A DNA stretch of 64,000 nt from Cryptomeria japonica. Lineage: Eukaryota > Streptophyta > Pinopsida > Cupressales > Cupressaceae. The position numbers were made by a program, and so were the translations under genes. Below the pieces are notes generated by a model. The model was not told the origin of the DNA. It saw nothing but the letters and a program-made list of their open reading frames with translations, and ran no database searches. Positions 24,349-34,532 of this stretch are shown piece by piece (position 1 is the stretch's first letter; each line of letters begins with the position of its first letter). The stretch spans positions 113,741,783 through 113,805,782 of the forward strand of contig NC_081406.1 in NCBI RefSeq assembly GCF_030272615.1, read 5' to 3'.

Positions 24349-25160
24349 TTGTTTAAAAATCTCAAATTGTCAAATCCAGTTTCCAGATCGGGAAGCTTTT
24401 ATCCATATCATTTGACACACTTTGTCGTGAAGGGACATCTAAACCTTCACTCTGATAAAGTAAGATTTGAAATTTTCAAAAACAAGAATCAACTGAATCC
24501 AAACCAATCAAAGGAAACCATTGATCACTCATGCATGACTAATCCCCTTATTCTGAGAAGAAAGAACCTTTATCATAACATCACGTTGAAGAAACAACAA
24601 CCTAGTTTTTTCCAAATTCATCAAAAGAAACAAGTTCTTATACATCAATCATCAACTATTCCAATCTCATCGGATATCATGGCTCTCCAATCTAATCCCA
24701 TTTTTGATCAAGATCTCACCTGTCAAGAATCTTATGATGATCCCCTAAAATTTTGGTATTCCATCCATGATGACCCTCTTTCATCTCAAGATTAGAGTCC
24801 CATTCAACATCCATCTCTTAAGACAAATCATGATATTCCTTCCATATCCTCCACTATTCTAATTCAAAATCAAGAGAAAAGCACAAACTCAAATGATCCT
24901 ACTCCAAGTCAAGATCAAGATCAAGGAATCTCTTCATCCTCCAAATCTATCTTAGGTCCTTTCATTCCAAAGTCAATCTCTTCATCCTCCAAATCTATCT
25001 TAGGTCCTTTCATTCCAAAGTCAAAATCTTCTTCTTCTAAATCTATCTTAGGTCCTTTCATTCCACAATCAAACTCTCCATCCCTTTCATCCATCTTGGG
25101 TCCTTACCTCCCTCCATCCACCAATCCATCACCTCAAATGATCCATAAGAAAGATCAATG
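24349..25160 (+). pseudogene. Element F residual ORF with SILGPF repeats
   Basis: A 148-codon open stretch (24349-24795) from a likely start region continues, after a stop, in the same frame to about 25160. The second part has four to five tandem copies of a 16-18 residue unit, SSSSKSILGPFIPKS (about 24930-25125). There is no match to gag zinc knuckles or protease. Its position after the leader is where gag starts in H, so this may be a gag N-terminal remnant or a captured low-complexity coding piece. More SILGPS-like sequence follows near 25230 in broken frames. Confidence 0.45.
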
Positions 25161-26300
25161 AGGAGCGCATCTTTGAAATTCTTTCAACCCTCTATCTAAA
25201 CATCTTTCCAAAACTATTATTCTATCATTTCCTTTATCTATTTTGGGTCCTTCTGTTCCAAAATTCAATTTTCCTCCATCTCTTCATCACTTCTCAAGTA
25301 CCAACACTCATCATGAAAACATTCCCTCTATCCTTGCACAAATCTTCAAACATTCTATCTATTATCCAACACCTCTTTTCTATCCTTCCATCCCTTTCAT
25401 TCAATCCTTTGCATAAATCCTTCATCTGTGAAATAGGAATTTGTGTCATTTTGTCAAATACTTGCCCATGCTCGAATCTAATGTTCAGTCCTTTTCCTAG
25501 ATATCTATTCATGAAATGCTTCATAATCCGAGGTTGTTCCTCTTTAACATTTTCTTTGGTTGGGATATACACTCAATCCAGAAAAGAACCACTTATCGTA
25601 TCTTCGTACCAACATCTTTTGATTACTATATCTCATACACTTAATTGATTGCTCTAAATCATTGTGATCTCTTAAATTGAAGACATGGCTAGTGAGAAAT
25701 CTAAAATCTTGCTTTAGCGCCACTGTAATTATCATACCCATGTAAGTTTCATCACTTACAAGCCAATGCAAGAAAAATAAAGAGAAAAAGGAGAAATATC
25801 AAAAGCATGAGCAAGAAAATGAATATCAAGAAAAGCAAAATGCAATGAAATCCAATATCAAAATGATTGGCTATGGGAAAATGCAAGTAACTCCATCGGG
25901 GCTATGGATGCCTAGCTGGCAATGGAGCAATATTTGTGAAATTACAGCGATAACCTCATCGGGGTTATGGATGCTCGCTAGCAACGAGGCTCTATCCAGG
26001 ATGCTTTTAAAGTCAAGGTAACTCATGTAGCTAGCCATGTTGGATTCTGAAGATTACAATGATCATATGAGCTAGAATAAACCCACTTGCACACACATGG
26101 GTAATCAAAGACTAAGTACCTTGATCTAGTTTGGGATTCTTATTCCCTTTTGAGTCTGCTTCCTAGTTGCTAGAAATGTTCGGTTGAAATTTTCAAAGGT
26201 TCTAAGTGTGGGTTGGGTCTCTATCTTTGAAAAGTTCGAGAACACTTATTTAGATGGTACTAAATACTATGACAATCTTACTAATCACCTTTTTGCAAAT
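25161..26300 (+). other. Element F internal sequence, no recognisable gene
   Basis: It contains short broken ORFs on both strands without family signatures. A doublet of 'aactccatcggggctatggatgcctagctggcaatgg' style phrases lies near 25890-25990. Confidence 0.4.
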
Positions 26301-26860
26301 GGAAACCTCTATACTTGGGGGCAAAGTTCATCCACTCTATTCTTCCTACCATATCTCCCATGTCCTCTAATCCATATCCCCTATCCTATCTATTCATATC
26401 TTCTATCATCCACTCTATTCTTGCTTCACCTCATCCTTATCCTATCTATTCATTTCTTCTATCATCCAATTCTATCTATAATCTTGCTTCACCTTATCCA
26501 TATCCTCTAATCCATATCTATCTATCCTATCTATTCATTACTTCCATCATCCAGTGCTATCTATATCCTATCTCTATCCATATCCCCTTTTTCATCCTTG
26601 ATCTTGATCAAAACTATGGACAACAAATCTATTTCCACCTCAATGGTTCAGTCATCCATTCATCCATTCCTTGTCTTGATATACATTGGGGCAACCAAAT
26701 ACATCTTTCTTCTAATCCAAAAACTCAAAAAAATCAAAATATCCAAAAAATAAAAAAAAATCAAAATATCCAAAAGCTCAAAAAAAATCAAAATATCCAA
26801 AAAATCAAAAAAATCAAAATATCCAAAATCTAAAAATCAACAAAATAAAAAAAATCAAAG
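26301..26860 (+). repeat. Element F minisatellites (CTATCC-rich, then A-rich)
   Basis: About 26345-26580 repeats a unit of roughly 80 bases ('tcctatctattcat.tcttctatcatcca.tctat'). About 26715-26840 repeats 'aaaaatcaaaatatccaaaa' with a period near 30. The encoded KNQNIQKIKK-type peptides are repeat artefacts. Confidence 0.7.
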
Positions 26861-28170
26861 CATGAACACATGGACCATCCATCAAATCAGATCAACAACA
26901 GGAAAACTCTCAAAGCCTGCAATCAAACTTATCACCTGTCTTAATCAATTCATTACCTGAAATCAACATCAACATCAAACATGTCTTATATAGGGATAGG
27001 TACACTCGAAACCAGACAGATCGGTCTTATACGGGGTACTCACTCTTTGAAACCAGACATTCTTATCAATCATCAACCAAATCATAACAATGACATCAAT
27101 CAGTATGACTGTTGGGTTTTGTTTTAGTTAGCCTTGTCTTTATCAATTGATGGAAATACATGTTTCACAAATCATATTGTACATATCATATCCACCCATC
27201 TGAGACATCACCAGAAATTCACAAATGCTTCTCAATCCTGGACATACTTAGTGTAGTCACTGTCCTTGGTTTATCTAAATCAGTTATCCAAATCATATCC
27301 CACCATGGCTTGGTGATCAGTGTACATATCCATATCAAATTAGTATCAACAACAAGGGGCAAAATCCTGACCTCGCTAGGGGCCTTTCGCCTTCAAGATT
27401 TTCAACATCAGACCAAAAACATAGGAAGACAACAAGGATCAAAACAACCAACAAATGCCAAACGACAATGCGAGAAGGCTAAACATCACAGACTTGAACT
27501 GATTTCAACTAAACAAAGATCTATTTGCAAGATGTTTTAATTGACAAGAATACATTTCCAATAGCATGCATGATTACTTATGGTTGTTAATTTTTGCTTA
27601 TCATATCTCCTGAGCACCTCCAGGATGTCTTACGACTAGAGAAGCAAGGAAGGAGTGTGATGTTTTATTTGTCTTCTATCTGTAAGTGAAGTCTTTTACC
27701 ATGCAAATTTGTCCTATGAAGAAATTAGGTGGCATATCACTGAGGACATTTCAAATTTGTATGGGACAAAGGTTAACTCTTGTATGTTTACGCAATGCGC
27801 ACTCAGGTCGTCCTGGTTCAATTATACCTTGACGCTTGTGCTATCTTGCAAAATCAAATATCATGTAAATTTTTCTCAGGTCATTATGGTTCAATTATAC
27901 CATTATGCTTGTATAAATTTTCAACATATCCTAAACAAATCAATGCTCAATGATGATATCTACAAAGAAAGCAAACAAATGGCTATATCGGATGGCAAAT
28001 ACAGAATGAGGATGCTACCAAAAACATAGTTGCATATCACTTTATACATAGCTACATATCATTTTACAATTAGTTGCATATCATTTTACAATTAGTTGCA
28101 TATCATATCATCCATCTCATTTTCAAAATATCAAATATCATTCATCATTGCATCCTTCGCATGCATATCT
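26861..28170 (+). other. Element F 3' tail homologous to element H tail
   Basis: About 27190-27860 aligns with H 58140-58900: both have 'gtagtcactgtc/atagtcattgtc', 'ctcaccatggtttgg', 'ggatgtc..acgactagagaagc' and 'actcaggtc.tcttg'. No ORF is conserved between them. Confidence 0.6.
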
Positions 28171-28199
28171 ATCACATCATCATGGAATCTTTCTTCACT

Positions 28200-28990
28200 T
28201 TCATATCTCTATCATTCTTCCAACCTATCTTCTATCATTCTTCTAAACTATCTTCTATCATTCTTCCAAACTATCTTCTATCATTCTTCCAAACTATCTT
28301 CTATCATGTCTTATACAGGATATATCATTCCTGAAACCAGATGTTTTGATCAGCTCTTATATAGGATATATTGTTCCTAACACCAGGTGTTTTGATCGGT
28401 CTTATACAGGATATGTCATTCCTGAAACCAGACACTCGATCATCCATGTCTTATACAGGCAGTATCATTCTTGAAACCAGATGCTCAATCATCCATATCT
28501 TATACAGGCGTTATCATTCTTGAAACCAGACGCTCAATCATCCATGTCTTATACAGGAGGTGTCATACCTAAACCAGACTTGCTCTCATTCCACTCAATC
28601 TAATCAATCTTATCAAACCCATGCATGCCATCACTATCTACTCTTCTATCTTTCAAACAACATTCTTCTTCTTTCGAGAGATCATTCATGCTTTGTGTAC
28701 ATGAATGATCTCTCGAGGGGGCATTATCATATCAAATCTCAACATCAAATCCAATATCAGTTTGCTTATCTACATCACGTTCAAGATCCTATCATTTCAT
28801 ATCAACTTGTAAAACAACTCAAGTTATCAAAAACCATATCAAAACTTGTAATACAACTCAAGTCTCCAAAATCACATAAACTTGTAAAACAACTCAAGTT
28901 TCCCACCCATATCAGCTTGTAACACAACTCAAGTTTCCAACCCATATCAGCTTGTAACACAAATCAGGCTTCACACATTGAACTTGAAAC
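28200..28990 (+). repeat. Element F tandem repeat zones
   Basis: Three arrays follow one another: a 23-base unit 'tatcttctatcattcttccaaac' (about 28206-28310); a 55-60 base unit containing 'cttatacagg..tatcattcctgaaaccaga' (about 28308-28580, five to six copies); and a roughly 36-base unit with 'cttgtaaaacaactcaagtt' (about 28805-28980, about six copies). Confidence 0.75.
28674..28716 (+). other. Perfect 17-bp inverted repeat (hairpin)
   Basis: TCGAGAGATCATTCATG (28674-28690), a nine-base loop, then its exact reverse complement (28700-28716), followed at once by GGGGGCAT. It is stable for its AT content and lies between two tandem arrays. Confidence 0.7.
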
Positions 28991-29145
28991 AAGGTAAGCA
29001 AATCATCAAATCAAATCAAATAATTTTCAAAAAAATTGATTCATCTCCCGAGGGGGCATCACCATCAAATATTGAATCTGGGGCATCACATCAAATCAAA
29101 GTCGGGGCATGACTGGAAAATCAAAAGAATGACACAAAAATTGCA

Positions 29146-29455
29146 TTTGATCATAAATCATGATAAGACATCATTTTCTTTGAAATAACATGTGCGCACA
29201 CGTCACTTCAAAGAGGGGCAAAATGTAGACGTATAAAAATGACCATATTCCTAAATGAATATTTTATGTTCATTTCTCTATTTGATTAAATCCAATTTAA
29301 TTTGATCATAAATCATGATAAGGTATCATTTTCTTTGAAATAACATGTGCACACATGTCACTTCAAAGAGGAGCAAAATGTAGACATATAAAAATGACCA
29401 TATTCCTAAATGAATATTTTATGTTCATTTCTCTATTTGATTAAATCCAATTTAA
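29146..29455 (+). repeat. 155-bp tandem duplication over the PPT/LTR junction
   Basis: 29146-29300 and 29301-29455 are two copies of a segment that holds the polypurine tract (caaagaggggcaaaa) and the first 75 or so bases of the LTR. The first LTR start is a stub; the second copy leads into the full 3' LTR. The copies differ by a few G/A and C/T changes. Confidence 0.85.
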
Positions 29456-30854
29456 TTAAATTATCCACATTCTTCTATTTTATTATATAAATTATTCAAT
29501 TTATTTAAATTAAATTCACTATACCCATTTAATGAATAAACCATTTTATTCAATTAAATCCCCCCTATCCACTTTTAATTAAATTCAAATTTAATTAAAT
29601 AGTTATCCTAAATTGAATAAATCTAATTTATTTAATTTCTCCAAATTGCAACCAAATTGAATTAAATAATTTCAATTAAATCCTATTATCCCTCCATCCA
29701 CTTGCAAAATCCCAAACCCCTTCCTAATCCCTTCTAGAATCTTCTAATCACTTCTAATTAACCTAACCCCTCTTCTAAACTTTTTCACATCCCTAAACAA
29801 AGGGAAGTCACTTCTCAAATTCCTCAAAGTCTTTCATAACCATTGAAGGCTTTCAACCTTCAACCACTAAATGGCTCAAAGTCTTTGATAACCATTGAAG
29901 GCTTTCAACCTTCAACCACTTAATCCCCAAAGTCTCCAATAACCATTAATGGTTAACTCAAACCCTCCTACATGGTTAAAACATTTGTTTTGACTCAACC
30001 TCTACCCAACCCAAGGGTCTCATCAGGCCATTAATGCTTTGACCATAATTATCTCTTAAACATTTGCACAAAGGTTTATCCTTGGATTAATTCTTAATCC
30101 AGTGGGTAAGCCTAACTTAGACTTGACCCTTAGCCTTTAGATAACAATGAGGTCTTCTCAGGCCTTTAATGCCTCCAACCTCTTCTCTCAACAAAATCCT
30201 ATGTTGACACTTGTCACCATTTTATTGGTGCCAATTGTGCACATGGATCCCCAACTTTCAAACTTGGCCCTTGATCAAACCATTCAATCTTGACCATCCA
30301 TTGCCCTGTTTGTGCTATAAATAGAGCTCTCATTCCTCCATTCTTAACAATCATCTTTCAAATTTGAAGCATCACACTTATGCTCAAATATATTCAAGCT
30401 TTCATTTCATATATGCTCATCATTTATCCTCTCTTTAAACCAAGAATTAGACTAAATATGCATGTTTAGAATACTTATTTTATCATTTTAGCTCAATCAT
30501 AAATTAAATATATCATGTTAGGATAGTATTCATACTAATCTCATCATCTTATCATCTAGTTTATTGCATTTCTAGAATCATACATAGCTTACAACACATC
30601 TCATACTAAAATCAATCAAAGCATCCCTCGTTCTTACATTTGCCATCTCTGAACCATTTTGCTCAGTGATCTGAGAGCAAAACATTGGTTTGAGGGACAT
30701 TGTGAGATAGAGAACCATGGGACCCTCCTTGGGAAGCTGAGTAATACGTTATTACTCCATAGCTTGCATCAAGAAGTCCTGTGTGTGTGTGTGGACAAGT
30801 CATTTTACAATATTTTCACATATTAAGTTTTATCAAACACTTTTCCCGCATACA
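29379..30854 (+). repeat. Element F 3' LTR
   Basis: It begins TGTAGACATATAAAAATG and ends CCGCATACA, followed by the duplication attat. It holds a block (about 29955-30110) that is missing in the 5' LTR, where a shorter repeat unit stands instead. Confidence 0.95.
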
Positions 30855-31764
30855 ATTATAGTTTATGTTGATGATATCATATTTGGAGGAAATGATAGTT
30901 TATGTAAAGAGTTTGCTAAAGAGGTGTAGGAAGAATTTGAGATGTCAATGATTAGTGAGTTGTCTTTCTTTCTTAGGTTGCAAGTTATTCAATCTGAAGA
31001 TAGAATTTTAATTTCAAAAAGAAAATATGTGAAAGAGATGTTGAAAAAAATTGGTTTTGATAATTGCAAACCAATTACAATTTCTTTAACCATTGGGTGT
31101 AAGTTGAGAAAAGATGATGAGTCTCTAGAGGTTGAATGGAAGAAGTATAGGTCAATGATTGGTGGATTGTTGTATTTGACCACGTCTGGTCCAGATATCA
31201 TGCAATCTCTGTGTTTAGTGACTATATTTCAAGAAAATCCAAAGGTGACACATTAACAAGCTATGAAAATAATTTTTAAATATTTGAAAGGTATTGTGGA
31301 TTTTGGGCTTTGGTACAAAAAAGGTGGAGACTTCATGTTGAAAGCTTATACAGATCTAGATTGGGTTGGAAGTGATGATGATTGAGAGATTACTAGTGGT
31401 GGTACATTATTTTTAGGAGAAATATTGATCTCTTGGTTCAATACGAAACAAGATTCAATTTCCTTATCTATTACTAAAGAAGAGTATATTGCAACAACAT
31501 CTTGTTGTACTTAGGTAATGTGGATGAGAAAAACTCTTAAAGATATCACGGTAACATATGATGAAAGAATTTCTATTATGTGTGACAATATAAGTGCAAT
31601 AAACATTTCAAAGAATCCAATTATGCGTTCAAGAACAAAACATATTTCAATCAAATATCACTACTTGAGGGAGAAAGTTTCTAAGAAGGAAGTTCTATTG
31701 GAGTACACTTCTACAAAAGAGCAGGTTATAGATATTTTTACTAAGATATTGGCAAAGCATAGTT
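30855..31764 (+). pseudogene. Element E reverse transcriptase end and RNase H
   Basis: It resumes with IIVYVDDIIFGGNDS: the intact YVDD active site lies within ten codons of the F insertion. It continues through FLRLQVIQ, KYVKEMLKKIGF, CKPITISLTIGCKL and YRSMIGGLLYLT. RNase H follows (YTDLDWVGSDDD near 31355; EEYIATTSC near 31480; CDNISAINISKNP near 31580) and it ends TKEQVIDIFTKILAKHS at about 31764. Stops at about 31254, 31384 and 31513 break it. Confidence 0.85.
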
Positions 31765-32127
31765 GATTTTCTACGAGAGAAGCTTGGGGTTATTTCCCCA
31801 CTTCTTCTAGCTACGTGTATTATGGACATGCATCTTTCTAAGGGGAGTTTTCATGCCTATTTATTTTTTTGGATTGATGTTATGGCTACTCCCAGGGGGA
31901 GAAATGGTGTGTGTAGTGTTGTTGGGGCATTTGTCCTTGATGCCAAAGGGGGAGAGATTGAGCAGTTTTGAGATACTTCTGATAGGGGGAGAGATTGAGT
32001 AGTGGAGAGATTCAGTTCTAGAGAGATAGAGAGAGAGAAATATTGTTTTGTAGATTTACAATTTTGGTTGCTATTTGAGTTTAGTTGAATGTTTTCAAGT
32101 GTTTCCATCAATGACAAAGAGGGAGAT
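31765..32127 (+). promoter_or_regulatory. Element E 3' region with polypurine tracts
   Basis: Several purine runs lie here: cccagggggagaaatgg (about 31890), gccaaagggggagagattgag (about 31942), ataggggg agagattgag (about 31983) and, against the LTR, caaagagggagat (32115-32127). Confidence 0.8.
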
Positions 32128-33257
32128 TGTTAGAATTATGTGTTGTTGTGGTTGTTGTTGATGTTAAACTTGTTGTTCTAGATTGGTGTTGGTCTAAAAT
32201 GTTTGTGGTATAGATATATCTTGTTGTGTTGATGTTGTAATTGTTCTATTGGTTCTTTTGAAAGTATTGCTAATGCTATTTGTTATTAATATCTTCTTTG
32301 GATATAGTCTTGGTATCATGGATATGATAGTTCTATAGTCCAAAAGTATCGTTGTGTTCTCCAAGTGTAGTGGCATTATTCATTGTTGGTTGTGATATTC
32401 TATATTACACCTATCCTTAGGTTCAGATATGACTTGTGGAAGAATTTTTGATGTGTTATGGGGTATCACCACAACGTGTGGAGATCTAGATTAGAATTAT
32501 TATTACCTTTATGGATGTGTAGCATGTTAGTGTGTTGGTAGTTATGTTTCAGTGATTGTGGATCAATGAATTAATCTTGAGAATGGTCCCCTCTTTCTCC
32601 AGGAGTGGATTAGTGTGTGTTTTTTTGTTTGGAAGGTTTATTTTGGTTTAGGTCAACTTGGTTCGAGCTTTGATGATCTATCTTGTATATAAAGATTAAT
32701 GTGATTGAGTTGAATGTATGAGATGAGGTGTGGAGTGTAGATGTGCGATGTGAAGATAGTTAGTGAGGTTCAGTGAAGAGAAGAGAAGAAGAGTTGTGTT
32801 CAAATGATATGCAAGTTGTGTTGAGAGTGTAACAAAGATTTGAGATAGAGTGTTGGCAGTTGAGGTATGAGTTGTATGTGTTAATGTTGGTCATTTGATG
32901 TAGAGTTCAAGGACAACATCATGATCAGGAGATCCTTCTTTTCAAATCATTTTTTTTATCTTGCCTAATTGTAGTTAGCATCAAGTTGGCAAGTGCTCTT
33001 TTGTATCTTGCCCCAAGAGAAGTTAGCCTTGGTTTGCAAGTCTGGAGTACTAAGCTCTTTTCATTATAATTTGATATACATAGTGGATATATTTTTTTGG
33101 GTAGGTTCTCACCGTGGTTTTTCCTTTTTTAGGTTTCCACGTAGAAAATCTTGTTGTTCATGTGCTGGATATTTGTTGTTGATTAATTATTTATGTGTTG
33201 CATTAATTTCTATTTTAGACTGATTCACCCCCTCTCAGTTCTGCCTTGGGTTTAACA
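32128..33257 (+). repeat. Element E 3' LTR
   Basis: It begins TGTTAGAATTATGTGTTG and ends GGGTTTAACA, followed by the duplication catca. It matches the 5' LTR with scattered differences and a shorter middle. Confidence 0.95.
33113..33141 (+). other. LTR hairpin, element E 3' copy
   Basis: CGTGG-TTTTT-CCT-TTTTT-AGG-TTT-CCACG. Outer and inner stems pair fully. The inner stem differs from CCC/GGG by a paired change to CCT/AGG. Confidence 0.6.
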
Positions 33258-33262
33258 CATCA

Positions 33263-33335
33263 CTCAAGCAATTGAATATTATTGTCCTAGATTTTGCCTT
33301 GGTCTCATGATTCTTAACTTCATCCAAATTCTAAG
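33263..33335 (-). pseudogene. Element A gag fragment between E and G
   Basis: Read on minus, it encodes a TIIFNCLSD-like stretch that corresponds to DIIFSCISD in the gag of E and continues across the E insertion at 16691. Only 73 bases of A lie between E and G. Confidence 0.7.
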
Positions 33336-34510
33336 TGTATACTCCTAAAAATGGTTTGAAGATAATTAATTGAATAAATAATTATTTAATTAATCCCCCT
33401 TCCTAATTTAATTGAATTCATTAGAAATTTGATTAAATTCTCCCACTCATCTACTTATTAATAAATCTAAGGATTTATTTAATAGGTTCATTTCAATGGT
33501 CCCCTTTGATTAATCAATCTAAATTGATTAATCTCCCCCATTAAATTCATTTCTTCTAATCTCCTAATAAATTAAAACAAATCAATTTATGATTTGTTGA
33601 AAGTTAATTAGCCTTTTACTATTAGTTGAATTTTTAAATTCAAATTCCCCACATGCCTCCTAACTTCTAGTTCCACCTAACCTAATCACTCCCTAACTTA
33701 AACCATTCCACCTAATCTTGGGTTTAACTAACCCTATCATATCTTGCACATCCTAACCTCCTTATCCTAACCTCCTATGGTGTGGATATTCTCCCCTTGA
33801 GACACATGGCACTTTGGCCAAGTATCCTCTCTTGGACACTTGCCCTCTCATGAGCAAGGCTCCTTGACACTTGTCACCATAGAGATGACAAGTGTCCCTT
33901 CCTCCAACCTCTTCTCCAGCCTCCTCCAATTTCACCCTTGATATCTTCAAACTCAATCTTGATCATTGATTCCTACCACCTCACCCCTAGCCTTGGAGAT
34001 CCTATAAATATCAAAAATGTTGGAGCACAAAGGATCCCATCTCATTTTCATCTTAGGCATTGTTACTATAGGCATATCCATTCTAGCATATCATTTGAGC
34101 ATTTTTATTATAGGCAATTGCATCTTAGATCTAGTATAATTTGATCATTTTCTAGAATAATTGTTGAATCATGTAGCTTAATCAGTCTCTTTTCTAAATT
34201 AATGGCATCATCATCATAGCTTAATCATACATATCATTAGCTTAATTAGACTCTTGGATAAATCTAGCATAATCAATCTCATCTAGCTTGCATATCATCA
34301 TCATTTTAAATCCTTCATCTAGGTGTAGTCAAGTCACTAGGATTGCTTATCCAGATCTGAGAGAAAATCTAGACTCGCATCTCTTAGGAGGCGATAGGTC
34401 ACTTTATCATGGTTTATCTTTAATTTTCTTTTAATTTGCTTACCATGATTGTAATGATCTATTGAGTGTTTGTGTTGTAGCTATAGATACCATACTTCAC
34501 AGGCACGATA
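33336..34510 (+). repeat. Element G 5' LTR
   Basis: It begins TGTATACTCCTAAAAATGG, resembling the LTR starts of F and H, and ends near 'cacgata', where the usual final CA seems changed to TA. It is AT-rich at the start, has 'gatcctataaatatcaaaa' (TATA box, about 34000), and has repeated 'agcttaatca' phrases near 34150-34290. Confidence 0.75.
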
Positions 34511-34513
34511 TTT

Positions 34514-34532
34514 TGGAGCCCATCGTGGGGCC
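34514..34532 (+). promoter_or_regulatory. Element G primer-binding-like site
   Basis: TGGAGCCCATCGTGGGGCC is a variant of the F and H sites, in the same place right after the LTR. Confidence 0.6.

Larger units (their letters stand above)
20166..30854 (+). mobile_element. Element F: large polymerase-less LTR element (Tat-related LARD)
   Basis: LTRs lie at 20166-21522 and 29379-30854, with a perfect duplication attat (20161-20165 and 30855-30859). It has a primer-like site TGGTGCCCACCATGGGG and a polypurine tract caaagaggggcaaaa. About 7.9 kb of internal DNA has no reverse transcriptase, RNase H or integrase. The leader block and the 3' tail match element H, so it looks like an H-type element whose gag-pol was lost and replaced by repeat-rich sequence. 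It sits in the RT gene of E. Confidence 0.9.
16692..33257 (+). mobile_element. Element E: Ty1/copia retrotransposon lacking integrase, split by F
   Basis: LTRs lie at 16692-17879 and 32128-33257. A perfect duplication, catca, flanks it (16687-16691 and 33258-33262). It has an initiator-Met-like primer site and a polypurine tract. Gag, protease and pre-integrase remnants lead directly to the region after integrase, so the integrase core is gone. Reverse transcriptase is split by element F. E lies in gag of element A in opposite orientation. Confidence 0.95.
6011..33335 (-). mobile_element. Element A: Ty1/copia retrotransposon, split by B, E and G
   Basis: A minus-strand copia element can be read from 33335 down to 6011 once the plus-strand insertions are skipped: gag start (33335-33263), gag/zinc knuckle/protease (16691-15692), then pre-integrase, integrase, reverse transcriptase and the start of RNase H (8265-6011). 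The joins match perfect 5 bp duplications: catca around E and tttta around B. The left side is cut off within RNase H near 6011. The rest of gag and the 5' LTR would lie beyond G, outside the window. All reading frames are broken. A and E are similar at protein level and belong to the same clade. Confidence 0.85.

Noticed and set aside
25294-25572. Overlapping ORFs on both strands in F (25294-25572 minus, 25313-25648 plus)
   Set aside because: Neither has a recognisable motif; the mutual overlap suggests chance opening in skewed sequence.
24349-28922. Many plus-strand ORFs of 70-170 codons in F as possible new genes
   Set aside because: Most translate tandem repeats (IHILSIY, KNQNIQKIKK) in several frames at once. 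Only the SILGPF ORF was kept as a low-confidence remnant.
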